Origin: Methanobrevibacter olleyae
GTDB taxonomy: Archaea > Methanobacteriota > Methanobacteria > Methanobacteriales > Methanobacteriaceae
Direction: 5' to 3'
DNA: 38,264 bases
NCBI RefSeq assembly: GCF_900114585.1
Contig: NZ_FOTL01000022.1
Location: 1-38,264, forward strand
The translations under genes were made by a program, and so were the position numbers. Position 1 is the first letter of the stretch, and every line of letters starts with the position of its first letter. Positions 8,906 through 17,464 of this stretch are shown piece by piece. Under the pieces are notes generated by a model, which saw only the letters and a program-made list of their open reading frames with translations, was not told the origin of the DNA and did no database searches.

Positions 8906-11900
8906 GAAAAACAAGTTCTTTTGCTTATAGCTCTTATGGCATGTTTAATATGTGCTATTAATGGAGTTTCAGCAGAAAATCTTGATGGAATTGATGATTC
9001 TAATCTTAGTATAGGTTCAACTTATATTAATGAATTTTCAACTGTTGAAAATAGTGATAATTCAGAATCATCTTTTAGTGTAAATAAAATGGAGCTATCT
9101 AGTTATAATAATATTTTAAGTGATGATTCTGTAGATATAAAAGCATCTAATAATAAAAATAGTATTAAAGATTCTGGATCTTCTAATGTTTCTGTTAATG
9201 TAAAAGTTAATTATGAATACCCTTCTGATAGTAGTCAAGTTGTACCTGATTTTTATGTAGTTTCTAATGGAAATTATCTTAATTTTACAAAAGCATATGA
9301 CTTTAATAAGAAAGCTTATGTCCTTAATATAAATGGCCCTTTAGAAGATTCTTATAATATCACTGCTTTAACTTCTGGTTACATAGATCAATCTAAAGTA
9401 ATTAGTGGTTCTTTAATAAGTGAATTAGTTACATTTGATTTAAAAGCTACTGCTGCTTATAAACTTGGTAAAGATGTAACTGCAGCTGCTGATAAAGCAT
9501 TAAATTTTAAAGATGCTGATGATATTCTTGTTGTAACTACAGCAGGTGTAGCTAAATTAAATGGTAAAAGCAGTGAAGAAGCTATTGAAGGGATTCTTAA
9601 TTATGGAAACATAATAGATTATACCGATATTTTAATGTTACGCCAATCTGCCTTAGATCCTATTGATTTTGCATTTATTATTAAAAAAGGAAATCAATTA
9701 AAAGCAGTTATTTTTGAAAATGGTTCCACAAAACAATCATATTTAGGAACTATTTCTGAAAATATGACTAGGAAAGAATGGAATAATTATTATAATGCTA
9801 TTAAAGGAGTTAACGCTTGGTCTTTTGCAAGTTTAGCTAATGGCTGGGTTGCTGGAGTATCAAGAGAAGTACTTCAAGAAGGTGCATTCCATGGACACAT
9901 ATGTGAAGGTACTTTAGGAGGATATAGTATTGTACAAGCTTTATTAAAATACTATCCCCCTGTTAAAGAAACCCAAACTGAAGGAGTAGGTTCTCCTGGG
10001 GATGTAACTTCTTATAAAATTCTTGGTGTTCCTGGTGGATCTGATGATGATGCAGCAATCTTCTTTTTAGATGCTACTATTGGTAAAACTGGTTATGTTG
10101 GAGTAGATACTACTGCAACTGGTGCAACTGAGAATATGATTGGATTTATCAGATGGTATGCTCGTAATAACACTGGTGATTTAATCATCATGTCCTTAAA
10201 TTCCACTAATGTTAAAAAAATCTTTACTAAAGAAATTGGCATTAATCCTGATGATGGAAGCTTAGAAGAGTTGAAATACTGTTCTTGGTGGATTAATAAA
10301 ATCAATAATGACCCAGGATGCTTAGTTGACTTTTTATATGAGTTTACTGCTTTAAATGCTGATCAATATTATTATTTAATGGGGACAAGTACTGATGTAA
10401 ATGTTGCAGAACACTCTGTTCAAGCAATTGATGCACATGGTTTAGATATGGAATATATCTTGTCTTTAAACCTTCCAAAGGCTACAAGATCTAATATTGA
10501 AACTATAAAAGCTACACTAACTGATGATCAAATGAAACAAATTGGTATAAATGCTGCTAATATTGGCAAAAGTTTATTTAAAGAAGAGCTAGGCATTGAT
10601 ATTGATAGAGATGCTGTTGACTTTGCAGTATTTACATCTGCTGGTTATGTATATTTAGATGGCCAAGAAACTGTTAAAGTTCGTGATGGTCTTTATGAAT
10701 CTTTAGGTACTAGTTTATACAGTAAAAATATGTTACAATACCATCAAGCTCTTTGGAAACCCTTATGGTTTGCATTTATTTTACGTCATCCTGATACTAA
10801 AGAAGTTCATGCAGCTTATTTAAGATATAATTCTGATGGTACTTTCTTTATAGGTGATCTTGAAGGGGATAAAGTAATAGATATTGGTATCAATACTTTA
10901 AATGATTCTGCAAAATTAAGAAAAATTGAAAAAACTTTTGCACCTGATGGAAATTGGTTTAGTGTACAAACCATTGCAAATGCATGGAGATCTCATCCAG
11001 TATTTGAACAAATATTGTCTTTCTTATATCATAACCATGTATGTCCAGGTGTACAACCAGGATTCTTTATAACTGATCATATTGAAAGTAATTATCCATT
11101 AGGTGAAAATGAATCATATACTTATATTGCTTCTACTACTTTCTGTAAAGATGACAGTATGACTTATTTATTAGGTATTTCTCCAGGTATGGGCACTTTT
11201 CTCGTTAAAAAATTACCTAAAAATGAAACTGTTTCTGAATATGTTGATGGTGGAACATATCAAGGTGTTCTTGTTGTATGGGATGATAATCTTAAAGTAG
11301 GTAAAGCTACTATTTTGAGTTTCAAATGGGGAAATATTGATACAAGTATGTATGGTACTTCTGAAGCAAAACGTGCTACTCAAATTGAAGCTTATATTGA
11401 TTTATATAATGGTGTAAATAATCCTAATATTAAAGCAAGTCCTGTTGTTTCTACTGATTGTGAAAAATGGATTACTGAAGAACAATTTAATATGTTAAAG
11501 ACAGGGGTTGGTGATGAAAATGTAATTAGATACATTCAAGGTCTTGATAATGTAACTAAAGAAGATTTATTAAAAGCTATGGAAAACAACACTAATATTG
11601 AAAATAGTTCTAATAGTGATTCTAAGAGCAAGGGTACTAGTACTAATAACAATTCCAATTTTAATAGTAATTCTAATACCAACTCTAATAGTAATTCCAA
11701 TAGTAATTCTAATACCAACTCTAATAGTAATTCCAATAGTAATTCTAATACCAATTCTAATAGTAATTCTAATGGTGTTGTATCTACTCCAAGTCATAAA
11801 CCTTCTCATTATACAAGTGTAGGAACTTTTGGAGCTGTAGCTACTGCTTCTCCTAATGAAGATGGCTTATCTGAAGATACAAATCCAGACAATCCTAGTG

Positions 11901-12031
11901 ATGCAAGTTCTTATGAAGTTTCTAAAACTTCAGCTACTAAGTCTGCTGATTCTAATGCTTTAATATATGCTATTATTGGTGTTTTAGCAATTGGTATTTT
12001 ACTTGGATTAGGTTACATCAGACGTAAATAA
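8903..12031 (+). CDS. Surface-anchored protein with two FmdE-like metal-binding domains (first paralogue)
   Basis: The product is 1042 residues counted from ATT. A signal peptide (EKQ, then a hydrophobic core, ending GVSA) exports it. A Ser/Asn-rich stretch and a beta-rich domain follow, then two copies of a module ending in an FmdE-like motif: H330-G-H332-I-C334-E-G and H710-N-H712-V-C714-P-G. FmdE proteins (PF02663) hold metal through such His/Cys residues; despite the name, no formylmethanofuran dehydrogenase gene is near. An Asn/Ser repeat (about 910-955) acts as a stalk and a C-terminal helix ending in RRK anchors it. The role is inferred from its context with CbiM and ExbB/DUF2149 genes: capture of nickel or a related metal at the cell surface. 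Regulation is probably through the operator at 8680. The start choice is discussed in the findings. Confidence 0.75.
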   Translation: MEKQVLLLIALMACLICAINGVSAENLDGIDDSNLSIGSTYINEFSTVENSDNSESSFSVNKMELSSYNNILSDDSVDIKASNNKNSIKDSGSSNVSVNVKVNYEYPSDSSQVVPDFYVVSNGNYLNFTKAYDFNKKAYVLNINGPLEDSYNITALTSGYIDQSKVISGSLISELVTFDLKATAAYKLGKDVTAAADKALNFKDADDILVVTTAGVAKLNGKSSEEAIEGILNYGNIIDYTDILMLRQSALDPIDFAFIIKKGNQLKAVIFENGSTKQSYLGTISENMTRKEWNNYYNAIKGVNAWSFASLANGWVAGVSREVLQEGAFHGHICEGTLGGYSIVQALLKYYPPVKETQTEGVGSPGDVTSYKILGVPGGSDDDAAIFFLDATIGKTGYVGVDTTATGATENMIGFIRWYARNNTGDLIIMSLNSTNVKKIFTKEIGINPDDGSLEELKYCSWWINKINNDPGCLVDFLYEFTALNADQYYYLMGTSTDVNVAEHSVQAIDAHGLDMEYILSLNLPKATRSNIETIKATLTDDQMKQIGINAANIGKSLFKEELGIDIDRDAVDFAVFTSAGYVYLDGQETVKVRDGLYESLGTSLYSKNMLQYHQALWKPLWFAFILRHPDTKEVHAAYLRYNSDGTFFIGDLEGDKVIDIGINTLNDSAKLRKIEKTFAPDGNWFSVQTIANAWRSHPVFEQILSFLYHNHVCPGVQPGFFITDHIESNYPLGENESYTYIASTTFCKDDSMTYLLGISPGMGTFLVKKLPKNETVSEYVDGGTYQGVLVVWDDNLKVGKATILSFKWGNIDTSMYGTSEAKRATQIEAYIDLYNGVNNPNIKASPVVSTDCEKWITEEQFNMLKTGVGDENVIRYIQGLDNVTKEDLLKAMENNTNIENSSNSDSKSKGTSTNNNSNFNSNSNTNSNSNSNSNSNTNSNSNSNSNSNTNSNSNSNGVVSTPSHKPSHYTSVGTFGAVATASPNEDGLSEDTNPDNPSDASSYEVSKTSATKSADSNALIYAIIGVLAIGILLGLGYIRRK
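11669..11776 (+). repeat. 36-base coding tandem repeat (Asn/Ser stalk)
   Basis: Three copies of a 36-base unit (AATTCTAATACCAACTCTAA...) encode alternating Asn-Ser and Asn-Thr residues. The third copy has drifted. Open frames on the other strand and in frame 2 across this stretch are by-products of the repeat. Confidence 0.85.
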
Positions 12032-12050
12032 GAAAAATAAGGTTTTATAA

Positions 12051-12078
12051 GATAAATAACTCATTTTGAGTTATTATC
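12051..12078 (+). terminator. Hairpin with T-rich tail after the first FmdE-like gene
   Basis: AATAACTCA and TGAGTTATT pair as a 9-bp stem with a TTT loop, extended by GATA/TATC on the outside, followed by TTTTTAATTTTTT. The same hairpin with a 4-base loop follows the second paralogue. The conserved stem suggests a functional terminator or 3' stability element. Confidence 0.7.
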
Positions 12079-12613
12079 TTTTTAATTTTTTACTTATGCT
12101 TTTTAAGGGAATTAATTTAATTTTAAGTTTTTAAAAGTAATTTACACTTTGTTGAAATCTTTTTTCACTTGAAATTGCAGATCGAATAAAATTTTTAAAT
12201 TACTCTAAATTGGATATAAAGCTTTTAAAATGCTTTAAGTTTAGTTACACTTGAAATAATACTTAAAGGATAAAAATAAGAAATAAAAAAACTAAATTCA
12301 AATGTTTAATCTAAAAATCCATAGATCAATTTAATTAGTTAGAAAATAAGGATTTCAACAAAACCTAATATTATTTTTTGCTTAACATCGTTATAGTAAT
12401 ACTTTTTTAATTTTTTTAAAAGTATTTTTCCTTTCTTAATTCTTGTTTTTTTTTAATTTTTTTTCTTTTTTGTCTTATTATTTTAGTTAACTATCTTATT
12501 TTTCAAAAATAATCTCCTTTTCTCGATATTAATTTTTTTTATTACTAATTTCTAATTTATTTATTATTTTTTAATAAGTTTTTTATTACTTTTTATACTT
12601 TTTTATCGATTTT
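12079..12613. other. Noncoding spacer with promoter region of the second paralogue
   Basis: No gene is visible. TTACACTTGAAAT at 12245-12257 matches the 13-mer at 4211 and, inverted, at 5531; a partial copy is at 12166-12175. The 12381-12403 element and the TATTACT half-sites at 12540-12546 and 12584-12590 match the layout upstream of the first paralogue. Confidence 0.55.
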
Positions 12614-12643
12614 AGTAATAAATAGCTTTATATAAGTATTACT
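12614..12643 (+). promoter_or_regulatory. NikR-like operator straddling a TATA box (second copy)
   Basis: AGTAATA (12614-12620), 16 bases, TATTACT (12637-12643). The spacer differs in sequence from the first copy but again contains a TATA box (CTTTATATA, 12626-12634). Conservation of half-sites and spacing with a changed spacer is what selection on a dimeric operator would leave. Confidence 0.65.
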
Positions 12644-12719
12644 ATAAATTTGTTTTAGATATTCATTTTTTTAAACTTAATGGATTGTTAATTAAATGGA
12701 ATATCATTAAAATTTTTGA

Positions 12720-12734
12720 GGAGGTAAAAATATT
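12720..12734 (+). promoter_or_regulatory. GGAGGT ribosome site followed by ATT start codon (second paralogue)
   Basis: GGAGGT (12720-12725), six bases, ATT (12732-12734), then AAA-AAA-CAG. The alignment with 8891-8905 and the codons that follow needs no gap. The next ATG (12744) is 18 bases from the ribosome site and would remove the Lys-Lys start of the signal peptide. Confidence 0.65.
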
Positions 12735-15700
12735 AAAAAACAGATGATTTTACTTATAACTCTTGTTACATTTCTAATGCTTGTTATAGGTGGAGTTTCT
12801 GCGGAAAATGTCGATGTTATGGATACTTCTAGTTTAAATGAAGTTTCTCTAGCTAATGTTAATGAAATTTCTGACACTGGAAGTACTGATATTCAATCTT
12901 ATTCTTCTGATGATGGAAATGGACTTGCTGTATCTGATTCTGTTGAAGATATTGATGAAGATAAAGGGGATATATCTGATTCAAAAAATACTCTCAAAGA
13001 ATCTGGTTCTGAAGATTCAAGATCTATTGATGTAAAAGTAAATTATGAATATTCAGCAGATGCTAATAAAATCAGTCCTGATTTTTATATAGTTTCTGCA
13101 GATGGAAAGTATCTTAACTTTACTAAAAAATTTGACTTTAATTCAAAAAAATGGACTTTAAACTTAGAAGGTACCTTAGAGGGGGATTGTAATATAACTA
13201 CCATGTCTGCAGGTTATATTACTCAATCTAAAATAGTTAGTGGTGCTAGTTTAAGTGATTTAGTTTTATTTGATTTAAAAGCTACTGAAGCTTATAAATT
13301 AGGGCGGGCTGTTTCTACATCTGCTGATAAAATTTTAGACTTTGCTAGTGCAGATGATATACTTGTAGTAACTACTGCCGGTGTTGCAAAGTTAAATGGA
13401 AAAACTAGTGAAGATGGAATGGAAGCTATTTTAAATTATGATAATTCAATAGCTTACACTAATGTATTAATGTTACGTCAAAGTGCAGTTGATCCTATAG
13501 ATTTTGCATTCATTATTAAAAAAGGAAATCAATTAAAAGCTGTTGTATTCCAAAATGCTTCTACAAGTCCTGTTTATAAAGGAACTATTTCTGAAAACAT
13601 GACTAAAAAAGAATGGAATACTTATTATAATGCTGTATTTGGAGAAAATGCTTGGGCTTTCGCAAGTTTAGCTAATGGTTGGGCTGCTGGTATCTCAAGA
13701 GAGATACTTCAAGAAGCTGCTTTCCATGGCCACATATGTGAGGGTACTTTAGGTGGATATAGTATTATCCAAGCATTATTAAAATACTATCCTCCAGAAC
13801 AAGAAACTAATCCTGGTGGAATAGGTTCTCCTGCAGATATAACTGCTTATAAAGTCCTTGGTGTTCCTGGAGGATCTGATGATGATGCAGCTCTATTCTT
13901 CTTAGATGATACTATTGGTAAAACTGGATATGTAGGTATGAATACTACCAATACCGGAGCTACTGAAAATATGCTTGGTTTCATTAAATGGAATAGTCAA
14001 ACTAAATCTGGTGATTTAATTATTATGACATTTAATTCATCAGATGTTAAAAAACTTTTCACTAAAGAAACCGGCATTAATCCTGATGCTGGAAGTTTAG
14101 AAGAGTTAAAATACAATTCCTGGTGGATTAAGCAAATTAATACTAATCCTGAAAAATTAGTTAATTTCTTATATGAATTCACTGGATTAAACCAAGAACA
14201 ATACAATTATTTAATGGGAACTACTGATAACGTTACCTACGATGGAGAACCATTTGATTATGGTATGGATGGTCATGGTTTAGATTTAAACTACATTTTA
14301 TCTTTAAATCTCCCTCAAGCTACAAGAGCTAATGTTGATAATAATCTAGGTCATTTATCTGATGCTCAATTAAAACAAATTGGTATTGACGCTGCTGATC
14401 AAGCTAAACTAATCTTCATGGAAGAATTAGGTGTTGATATTGATAGAGATGATGTAGATTTCTTAGCTTTAACAGATGCAAGTTATGCTTTCTTAAATGG
14501 TCAAGAAACAGTTGTTGTTCTTGATGGTCTTAACGAAGCTTTAGGAGCTACTTTATATAGTCAAACTTTGTTAAACCTTCACCAAGCAGTATGGAAACCA
14601 TTATGGTTTGCATTTGCTCTACGTTACCCTGACTCTAACTTAGTTAATATGGTCTATTTAAGATATAATTCTGCTACTAACGACTTCTTTGTAGGTGAAC
14701 TTGAGGGTAATAGGGTAGTGGATATTGGATTCAATACATTAAATGATTCAGCTAAATTAAAAAAGATTACACAAACATTTGTACCTGATGGAAACTGGTT
14801 TAATATTCAAAGTATTATTAATGCATGGAATGAACATCCATTATTTGATCAAATGTCTACATTCTTATACCATGCTCATGTATGTCCAGGTGTACAACCG
14901 GGCTTCTTCATAACTGATTATATTCAAAATGAATATCCATTAGGGGAAAATGAATCTTATACTTATATAGCTTCTAGTATCTATTGTAAAGATGACAGTC
15001 TAACCTATTTATTAGATTTATCTCCAGGTTTAGGTAATTACTATGTTCAAAAATTACCAAAAAATGAGACTGCTTCTGAATATATAGATGATGGAACTCA
15101 AGAAGGTATAATCATTGTATGGGATGACAATCTTAAAGTAGGTAGAGCAGCTATTGTAAGTTTCAAATGGGCAACTATTGACACTAGTATGTATGGTACT
15201 TCTGAAGGAAAGCGTGCAGCTCAAATTAAAGCTTATATTGATATGTATGCAAATAATGAAAATCCTAATATTAAAGCACTTCCAGTTGTATCAACTGACT
15301 GTGAAAAATGGATTACCGAAGAACAATTTAAGATGCTAAAACAGGGTGCTGGTGATGATTTTAATGTTATCACTTACTTAAAAAGCCTTGATAATCTAAC
15401 TAAAGAAGATTTATTAAAAGCTATGGAAAATAACACTAATAGCAATTCTAATGCTAATAGTAATTCTAACAGTAATAGCAATTCTAACGATAATGCTCAT
15501 ACTAACAGTAATTCTAACAGTAATAGCAATTCTAACGATAATGCTAATACTAACAGTAATTCTAATAGCAATAGTAATATTAATACTAATACTAATCCAG
15601 AATCTAATAGTGCAATTTCTAATCAAAGTCATAAATCTTTATCTAGTAGCATTGGAACTTCTGGAGATATAGCTTCTTCTGCTCCTAGTGTAGATACTGC

Positions 15701-15860
15701 ATATGAAGATGGAGATACAAATCCAAGTGATGCAAGTTCTTACGAAGTATCTAAGTCTCCTGTTACTAAATCTGCTGATTTCAATGCTTTAGCATATGCT
15801 CTTATTGGTGTTTTAGCAATTGGTATCTTACTTGGATTAGGTTACGTCAGACATAAATAA
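12732..15860 (+). CDS. Surface-anchored protein with two FmdE-like metal-binding domains (second paralogue)
   Basis: This is a tandem duplicate of the preceding gene, with the same length (1042 residues from ATT). The signal peptide begins KKQ, has a long hydrophobic core and ends GVSA. The N-terminal 140 residues have diverged most. The two FmdE-like modules keep H332-G-H334-I-C336 and H714-A-H716-V-C718, and the Asp/Glu-rich GGSDDDAA segment is also conserved. An Asn/Ser stalk and a C-terminal anchor helix follow. It has its own operator/TATA unit and its own 3' hairpin, so it can be expressed separately, but transcription may continue into the downstream transport genes. The second copy may differ in affinity or bind a different metal. 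No catalytic activity is claimed. Confidence 0.75.
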   Translation: MKKQMILLITLVTFLMLVIGGVSAENVDVMDTSSLNEVSLANVNEISDTGSTDIQSYSSDDGNGLAVSDSVEDIDEDKGDISDSKNTLKESGSEDSRSIDVKVNYEYSADANKISPDFYIVSADGKYLNFTKKFDFNSKKWTLNLEGTLEGDCNITTMSAGYITQSKIVSGASLSDLVLFDLKATEAYKLGRAVSTSADKILDFASADDILVVTTAGVAKLNGKTSEDGMEAILNYDNSIAYTNVLMLRQSAVDPIDFAFIIKKGNQLKAVVFQNASTSPVYKGTISENMTKKEWNTYYNAVFGENAWAFASLANGWAAGISREILQEAAFHGHICEGTLGGYSIIQALLKYYPPEQETNPGGIGSPADITAYKVLGVPGGSDDDAALFFLDDTIGKTGYVGMNTTNTGATENMLGFIKWNSQTKSGDLIIMTFNSSDVKKLFTKETGINPDAGSLEELKYNSWWIKQINTNPEKLVNFLYEFTGLNQEQYNYLMGTTDNVTYDGEPFDYGMDGHGLDLNYILSLNLPQATRANVDNNLGHLSDAQLKQIGIDAADQAKLIFMEELGVDIDRDDVDFLALTDASYAFLNGQETVVVLDGLNEALGATLYSQTLLNLHQAVWKPLWFAFALRYPDSNLVNMVYLRYNSATNDFFVGELEGNRVVDIGFNTLNDSAKLKKITQTFVPDGNWFNIQSIINAWNEHPLFDQMSTFLYHAHVCPGVQPGFFITDYIQNEYPLGENESYTYIASSIYCKDDSLTYLLDLSPGLGNYYVQKLPKNETASEYIDDGTQEGIIIVWDDNLKVGRAAIVSFKWATIDTSMYGTSEGKRAAQIKAYIDMYANNENPNIKALPVVSTDCEKWITEEQFKMLKQGAGDDFNVITYLKSLDNLTKEDLLKAMENNTNSNSNANSNSNSNSNSNDNAHTNSNSNSNSNSNDNANTNSNSNSNSNINTNTNPESNSAISNQSHKSLSSSIGTSGDIASSAPSVDTAYEDGDTNPSDASSYEVSKSPVTKSADFNALAYALIGVLAIGILLGLGYVRHK
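15462..15575 (+). repeat. 48-base coding tandem repeat (Asn/Ser stalk)
   Basis: A 48-base unit beginning AATTCTAACAGTAATAGC is present twice with part of a third copy. It encodes Asn/Ser with occasional Asp, Ala and His. The unit differs from the 36-base unit of the first paralogue, so the two stalks expanded independently. Confidence 0.85.
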
Positions 15861-15879
15861 GAAAAATAAGATTTTATAA

Positions 15880-15910
15880 GATAAATAACTCATTTTTGAG
15901 TTATTATCTT
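15880..15910 (+). terminator. Hairpin with T-rich tail after the second FmdE-like gene
   Basis: The AATAACTCA/TGAGTTATT stem is the same as at 12051, with a loop of four T, followed by TTTTTAATTTTTT. The 3' flanks of the paralogues are nearly identical for about 70 bases past the stop codon. Confidence 0.7.
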
Positions 15911-16046
15911 TTTAATTTTTTACTTATACTTTTTAAGGGACTTATAATTTTTAAGGAACTTATAATTTTTAAGGAAATTAAATTAATTTTAAGTTTTTAA
16001 AAGTAATTTAGTTTAAAGGGAATTTGATAGCTTTCAAAGTTTTTAA

Positions 16047-16073
16047 GGAGGTTAATTAATTAGATTTAATTAA
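16047..16073 (+). other. Orphan GGAGGT with four-codon ATT frame
   Basis: A strong GGAGGT (16047-16052) is followed by six bases and ATT-AGA-TTT-AAT-TAA, copying the start layout of the two large genes but ending at once. It may be a relic of a third copy or a leader peptide. It lies about 78 bases upstream of the next gene. Confidence 0.3.
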
Positions 16074-16129
16074 ATAATGCTTTTAATTGAATGTAATTAA
16101 TTAAACTTTATAATTATTGTGGTGATTTT

Positions 16130-16771
16130 TTGAATAAATATAAATTTTTAGCCTTATTAATTTCTGTAATTTTTATTTTTTCAGTTGTTTCAACTGCTAT
16201 TTCAGCACATCCGGGGCATGGTGGTGAATATGCAGAAGAAGTAACACCTGGTGATGTAAATTCCAATTCTCATGCTTCTAGTTCTGAGGGTTCTAGTTCT
16301 CATGCTTCTAGTTCTGGTTCTTCCTCTTCTGGCGGTTCTGGTTCTGGCGGTTCTTCTTCTCATGCTTCTAGTTCTGGTTCTTCCTCTTCTGGCGGTTCTA
16401 GTTCTGGGGGTTCTGGTTCTCATGCTTCTAGTTCTGGTGGTTCTAGTTCTGGGGGTTCTGGTTCTCATGCTTCTAGTTCTGGTGGTTCTTCTTCTGGTGG
16501 CTCTAGTAGTTCTACCAATTCTAAATCTTCTGGTGGTTCTAGTTCCAATATTCCATCTGATTCTTTAGGAGATAATTCTCAAATTGAACAAAATTCATCT
16601 GAAGAAGAAATGAATGAGTCTAATGCTAATTCAACTGAATTTAATGAAGTTATTGAAGATACAAATAAAGAAAATGATTTATTTACATTAACTAACATAA
16701 CTTTATTGATTTGTATGTTATTATGCGGATTCTTTGGAGTAATTATCATATCAAAATTATTTTCTAAATAA
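16130..16771 (+). CDS. Secreted, membrane-anchored His/Ser/Gly-rich protein (possible metal chelator)
   Basis: This 213-residue protein has no recognisable family. A signal peptide (NKYKF, then a hydrophobic core to AISA) is followed at once by H-P-G-H-G-G. About 110 residues of Ser/Gly repeats come next, with five S-H-A-S-S units, then an acidic segment and a C-terminal membrane helix. The seven histidines outside the membrane and the next-door CbiM gene suggest a role in holding metal at the surface; this is inference. The start TTG at 16130 has GGTGAT three bases before it, the usual spacing here. The Ser codons are mostly TCT/AGT in tandem units, so long frames on the other strand are artefacts. 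Confidence 0.65.
   Translation: MNKYKFLALLISVIFIFSVVSTAISAHPGHGGEYAEEVTPGDVNSNSHASSSEGSSSHASSSGSSSSGGSGSGGSSSHASSSGSSSSGGSSSGGSGSHASSSGGSSSGGSGSHASSSGGSSSGGSSSSTNSKSSGGSSSNIPSDSLGDNSQIEQNSSEEEMNESNANSTEFNEVIEDTNKENDLFTLTNITLLICMLLCGFFGVIIISKLFSK
16270..16505 (+). repeat. Coding tandem repeats (Ser/Gly/His)
   Basis: Five copies of CATGCTTCTAGTTCT alternate with GGTGGTTCT- and GGCGGTTCT-type units, giving SHASSSG and SSGGS repeats. Spacing is irregular, so this is not a CRISPR-like array. Confidence 0.8.
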
Positions 16772-16782
16772 TGGTGGATTTT

Positions 16783-17406
16783 ATGCATATTCCTGATGGT
16801 CTTATTCCAATGGATCAAGCTATAATATACTGGATTATTACACTTATTGTTTTAGCAATTTTCTTTATGAGAATTTCAAAAAAGGTTAATATGGAGGAAA
16901 GATTAGTCTTAACTGCTGTTTTAACTGCAGCTACAGCTGTAACAACTGCTGTTTCTATCCCTTCTCCCTTTGGAATACCTATGCATTTCTTTCTGATTCC
17001 TTTAGTTGTTATTATTTTAGGTCCTTTAAGTGGAACATTAGTTTGTTTTTTAGCTTTACTTAGCCAAGCTATTTTTTTAGGTATGGGGGGAATAACAACT
17101 TTAGGGGCAAATGTTTTAGTTATTGGAGTTTTTTTAAGTTTAGCAAGTTCAGTGGTATATGATTTATTTAAAAATATTAATGGAAGAGTTGCAATATTTA
17201 TTGCTACTTTATTCGGTATTTTAACAGCTACTGTTGTTCAAATAGTTATTTTATTATTAACTCAAACTACAAGTTTAGAGCTTCTTTTAGCTAGTTTATT
17301 ACCTTTTTATTTAGTTGTAGCATTTATTGAAGCTTTTATTAATGTTATTATTTTAGAATTAATATTTAATATTCGTCCAGATATTGCAGATATAGAAAAG
17401 ATTTGA
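16783..17406 (+). CDS. CbiM/NikM-type S component for nickel/cobalt uptake
   Basis: This membrane protein of the CbiM family (PF01891) begins MHIPDGLIP and has about six hydrophobic segments. In the NikM structure the metal is held by the amino group of Met1, by His2 and by a histidine near position 67; here His2 and His68 (in IPMHFF) are present. An ATG 12 bases upstream lies inside the ribosome site (GGTGGAT), and using it would bury His2, so 16783 is the right start (207 residues). CbiM normally works with CbiN, CbiQ and the ATPase CbiO. None of the latter two is nearby; instead an ExbB-type channel and DUF2149 protein follow. Which of the two metals it carries is not settled by sequence. 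Confidence 0.85.
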   Translation: MHIPDGLIPMDQAIIYWIITLIVLAIFFMRISKKVNMEERLVLTAVLTAATAVTTAVSIPSPFGIPMHFFLIPLVVIILGPLSGTLVCFLALLSQAIFLGMGGITTLGANVLVIGVFLSLASSVVYDLFKNINGRVAIFIATLFGILTATVVQIVILLLTQTTSLELLLASLLPFYLVVAFIEAFINVIILELIFNIRPDIADIEKI

Positions 17407-17464
17407 TTTATGATTCTTTAATTTATTTGTTTAATTAATTTTTATGTTTAAGGAGGTTTTAATT

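Noticed and set aside
8904-8930. TTG start with MKNKFF-like peptide before the first FmdE-like gene, needing a -1 frameshift
   Set aside because: The frame stops after eight codons and the twin gene has TTA at this position, so a shared slippage mechanism is unlikely; ATT fits both genes.
11669-11776. Regular repeats that could look like a CRISPR array
   Set aside because: The units are head-to-tail with no unique spacers, lie in frame inside a gene and encode Asn/Ser.
11536-11822. Overlapping open frames on both strands (Leu/Glu- or Ile/Arg-repeat proteins)
   Set aside because: They are out-of-frame readings of the Asn/Ser tandem repeat in the first FmdE-like gene; the same happens at 15414-15672 and 16202-16568.
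8903-15860. Naming the large proteins as part of formylmethanofuran dehydrogenase
   Set aside because: They are exported and anchored, carry only FmdE-like motifs, and no fmd/fwd subunit genes are nearby.
8903-15860. CobN-type chelatase, often found with ExbB and DUF2149
   Set aside because: The length is similar but no CobN motifs are visible; the H-x-H-x-C motifs and signal peptide point to exported FmdE-like proteins.
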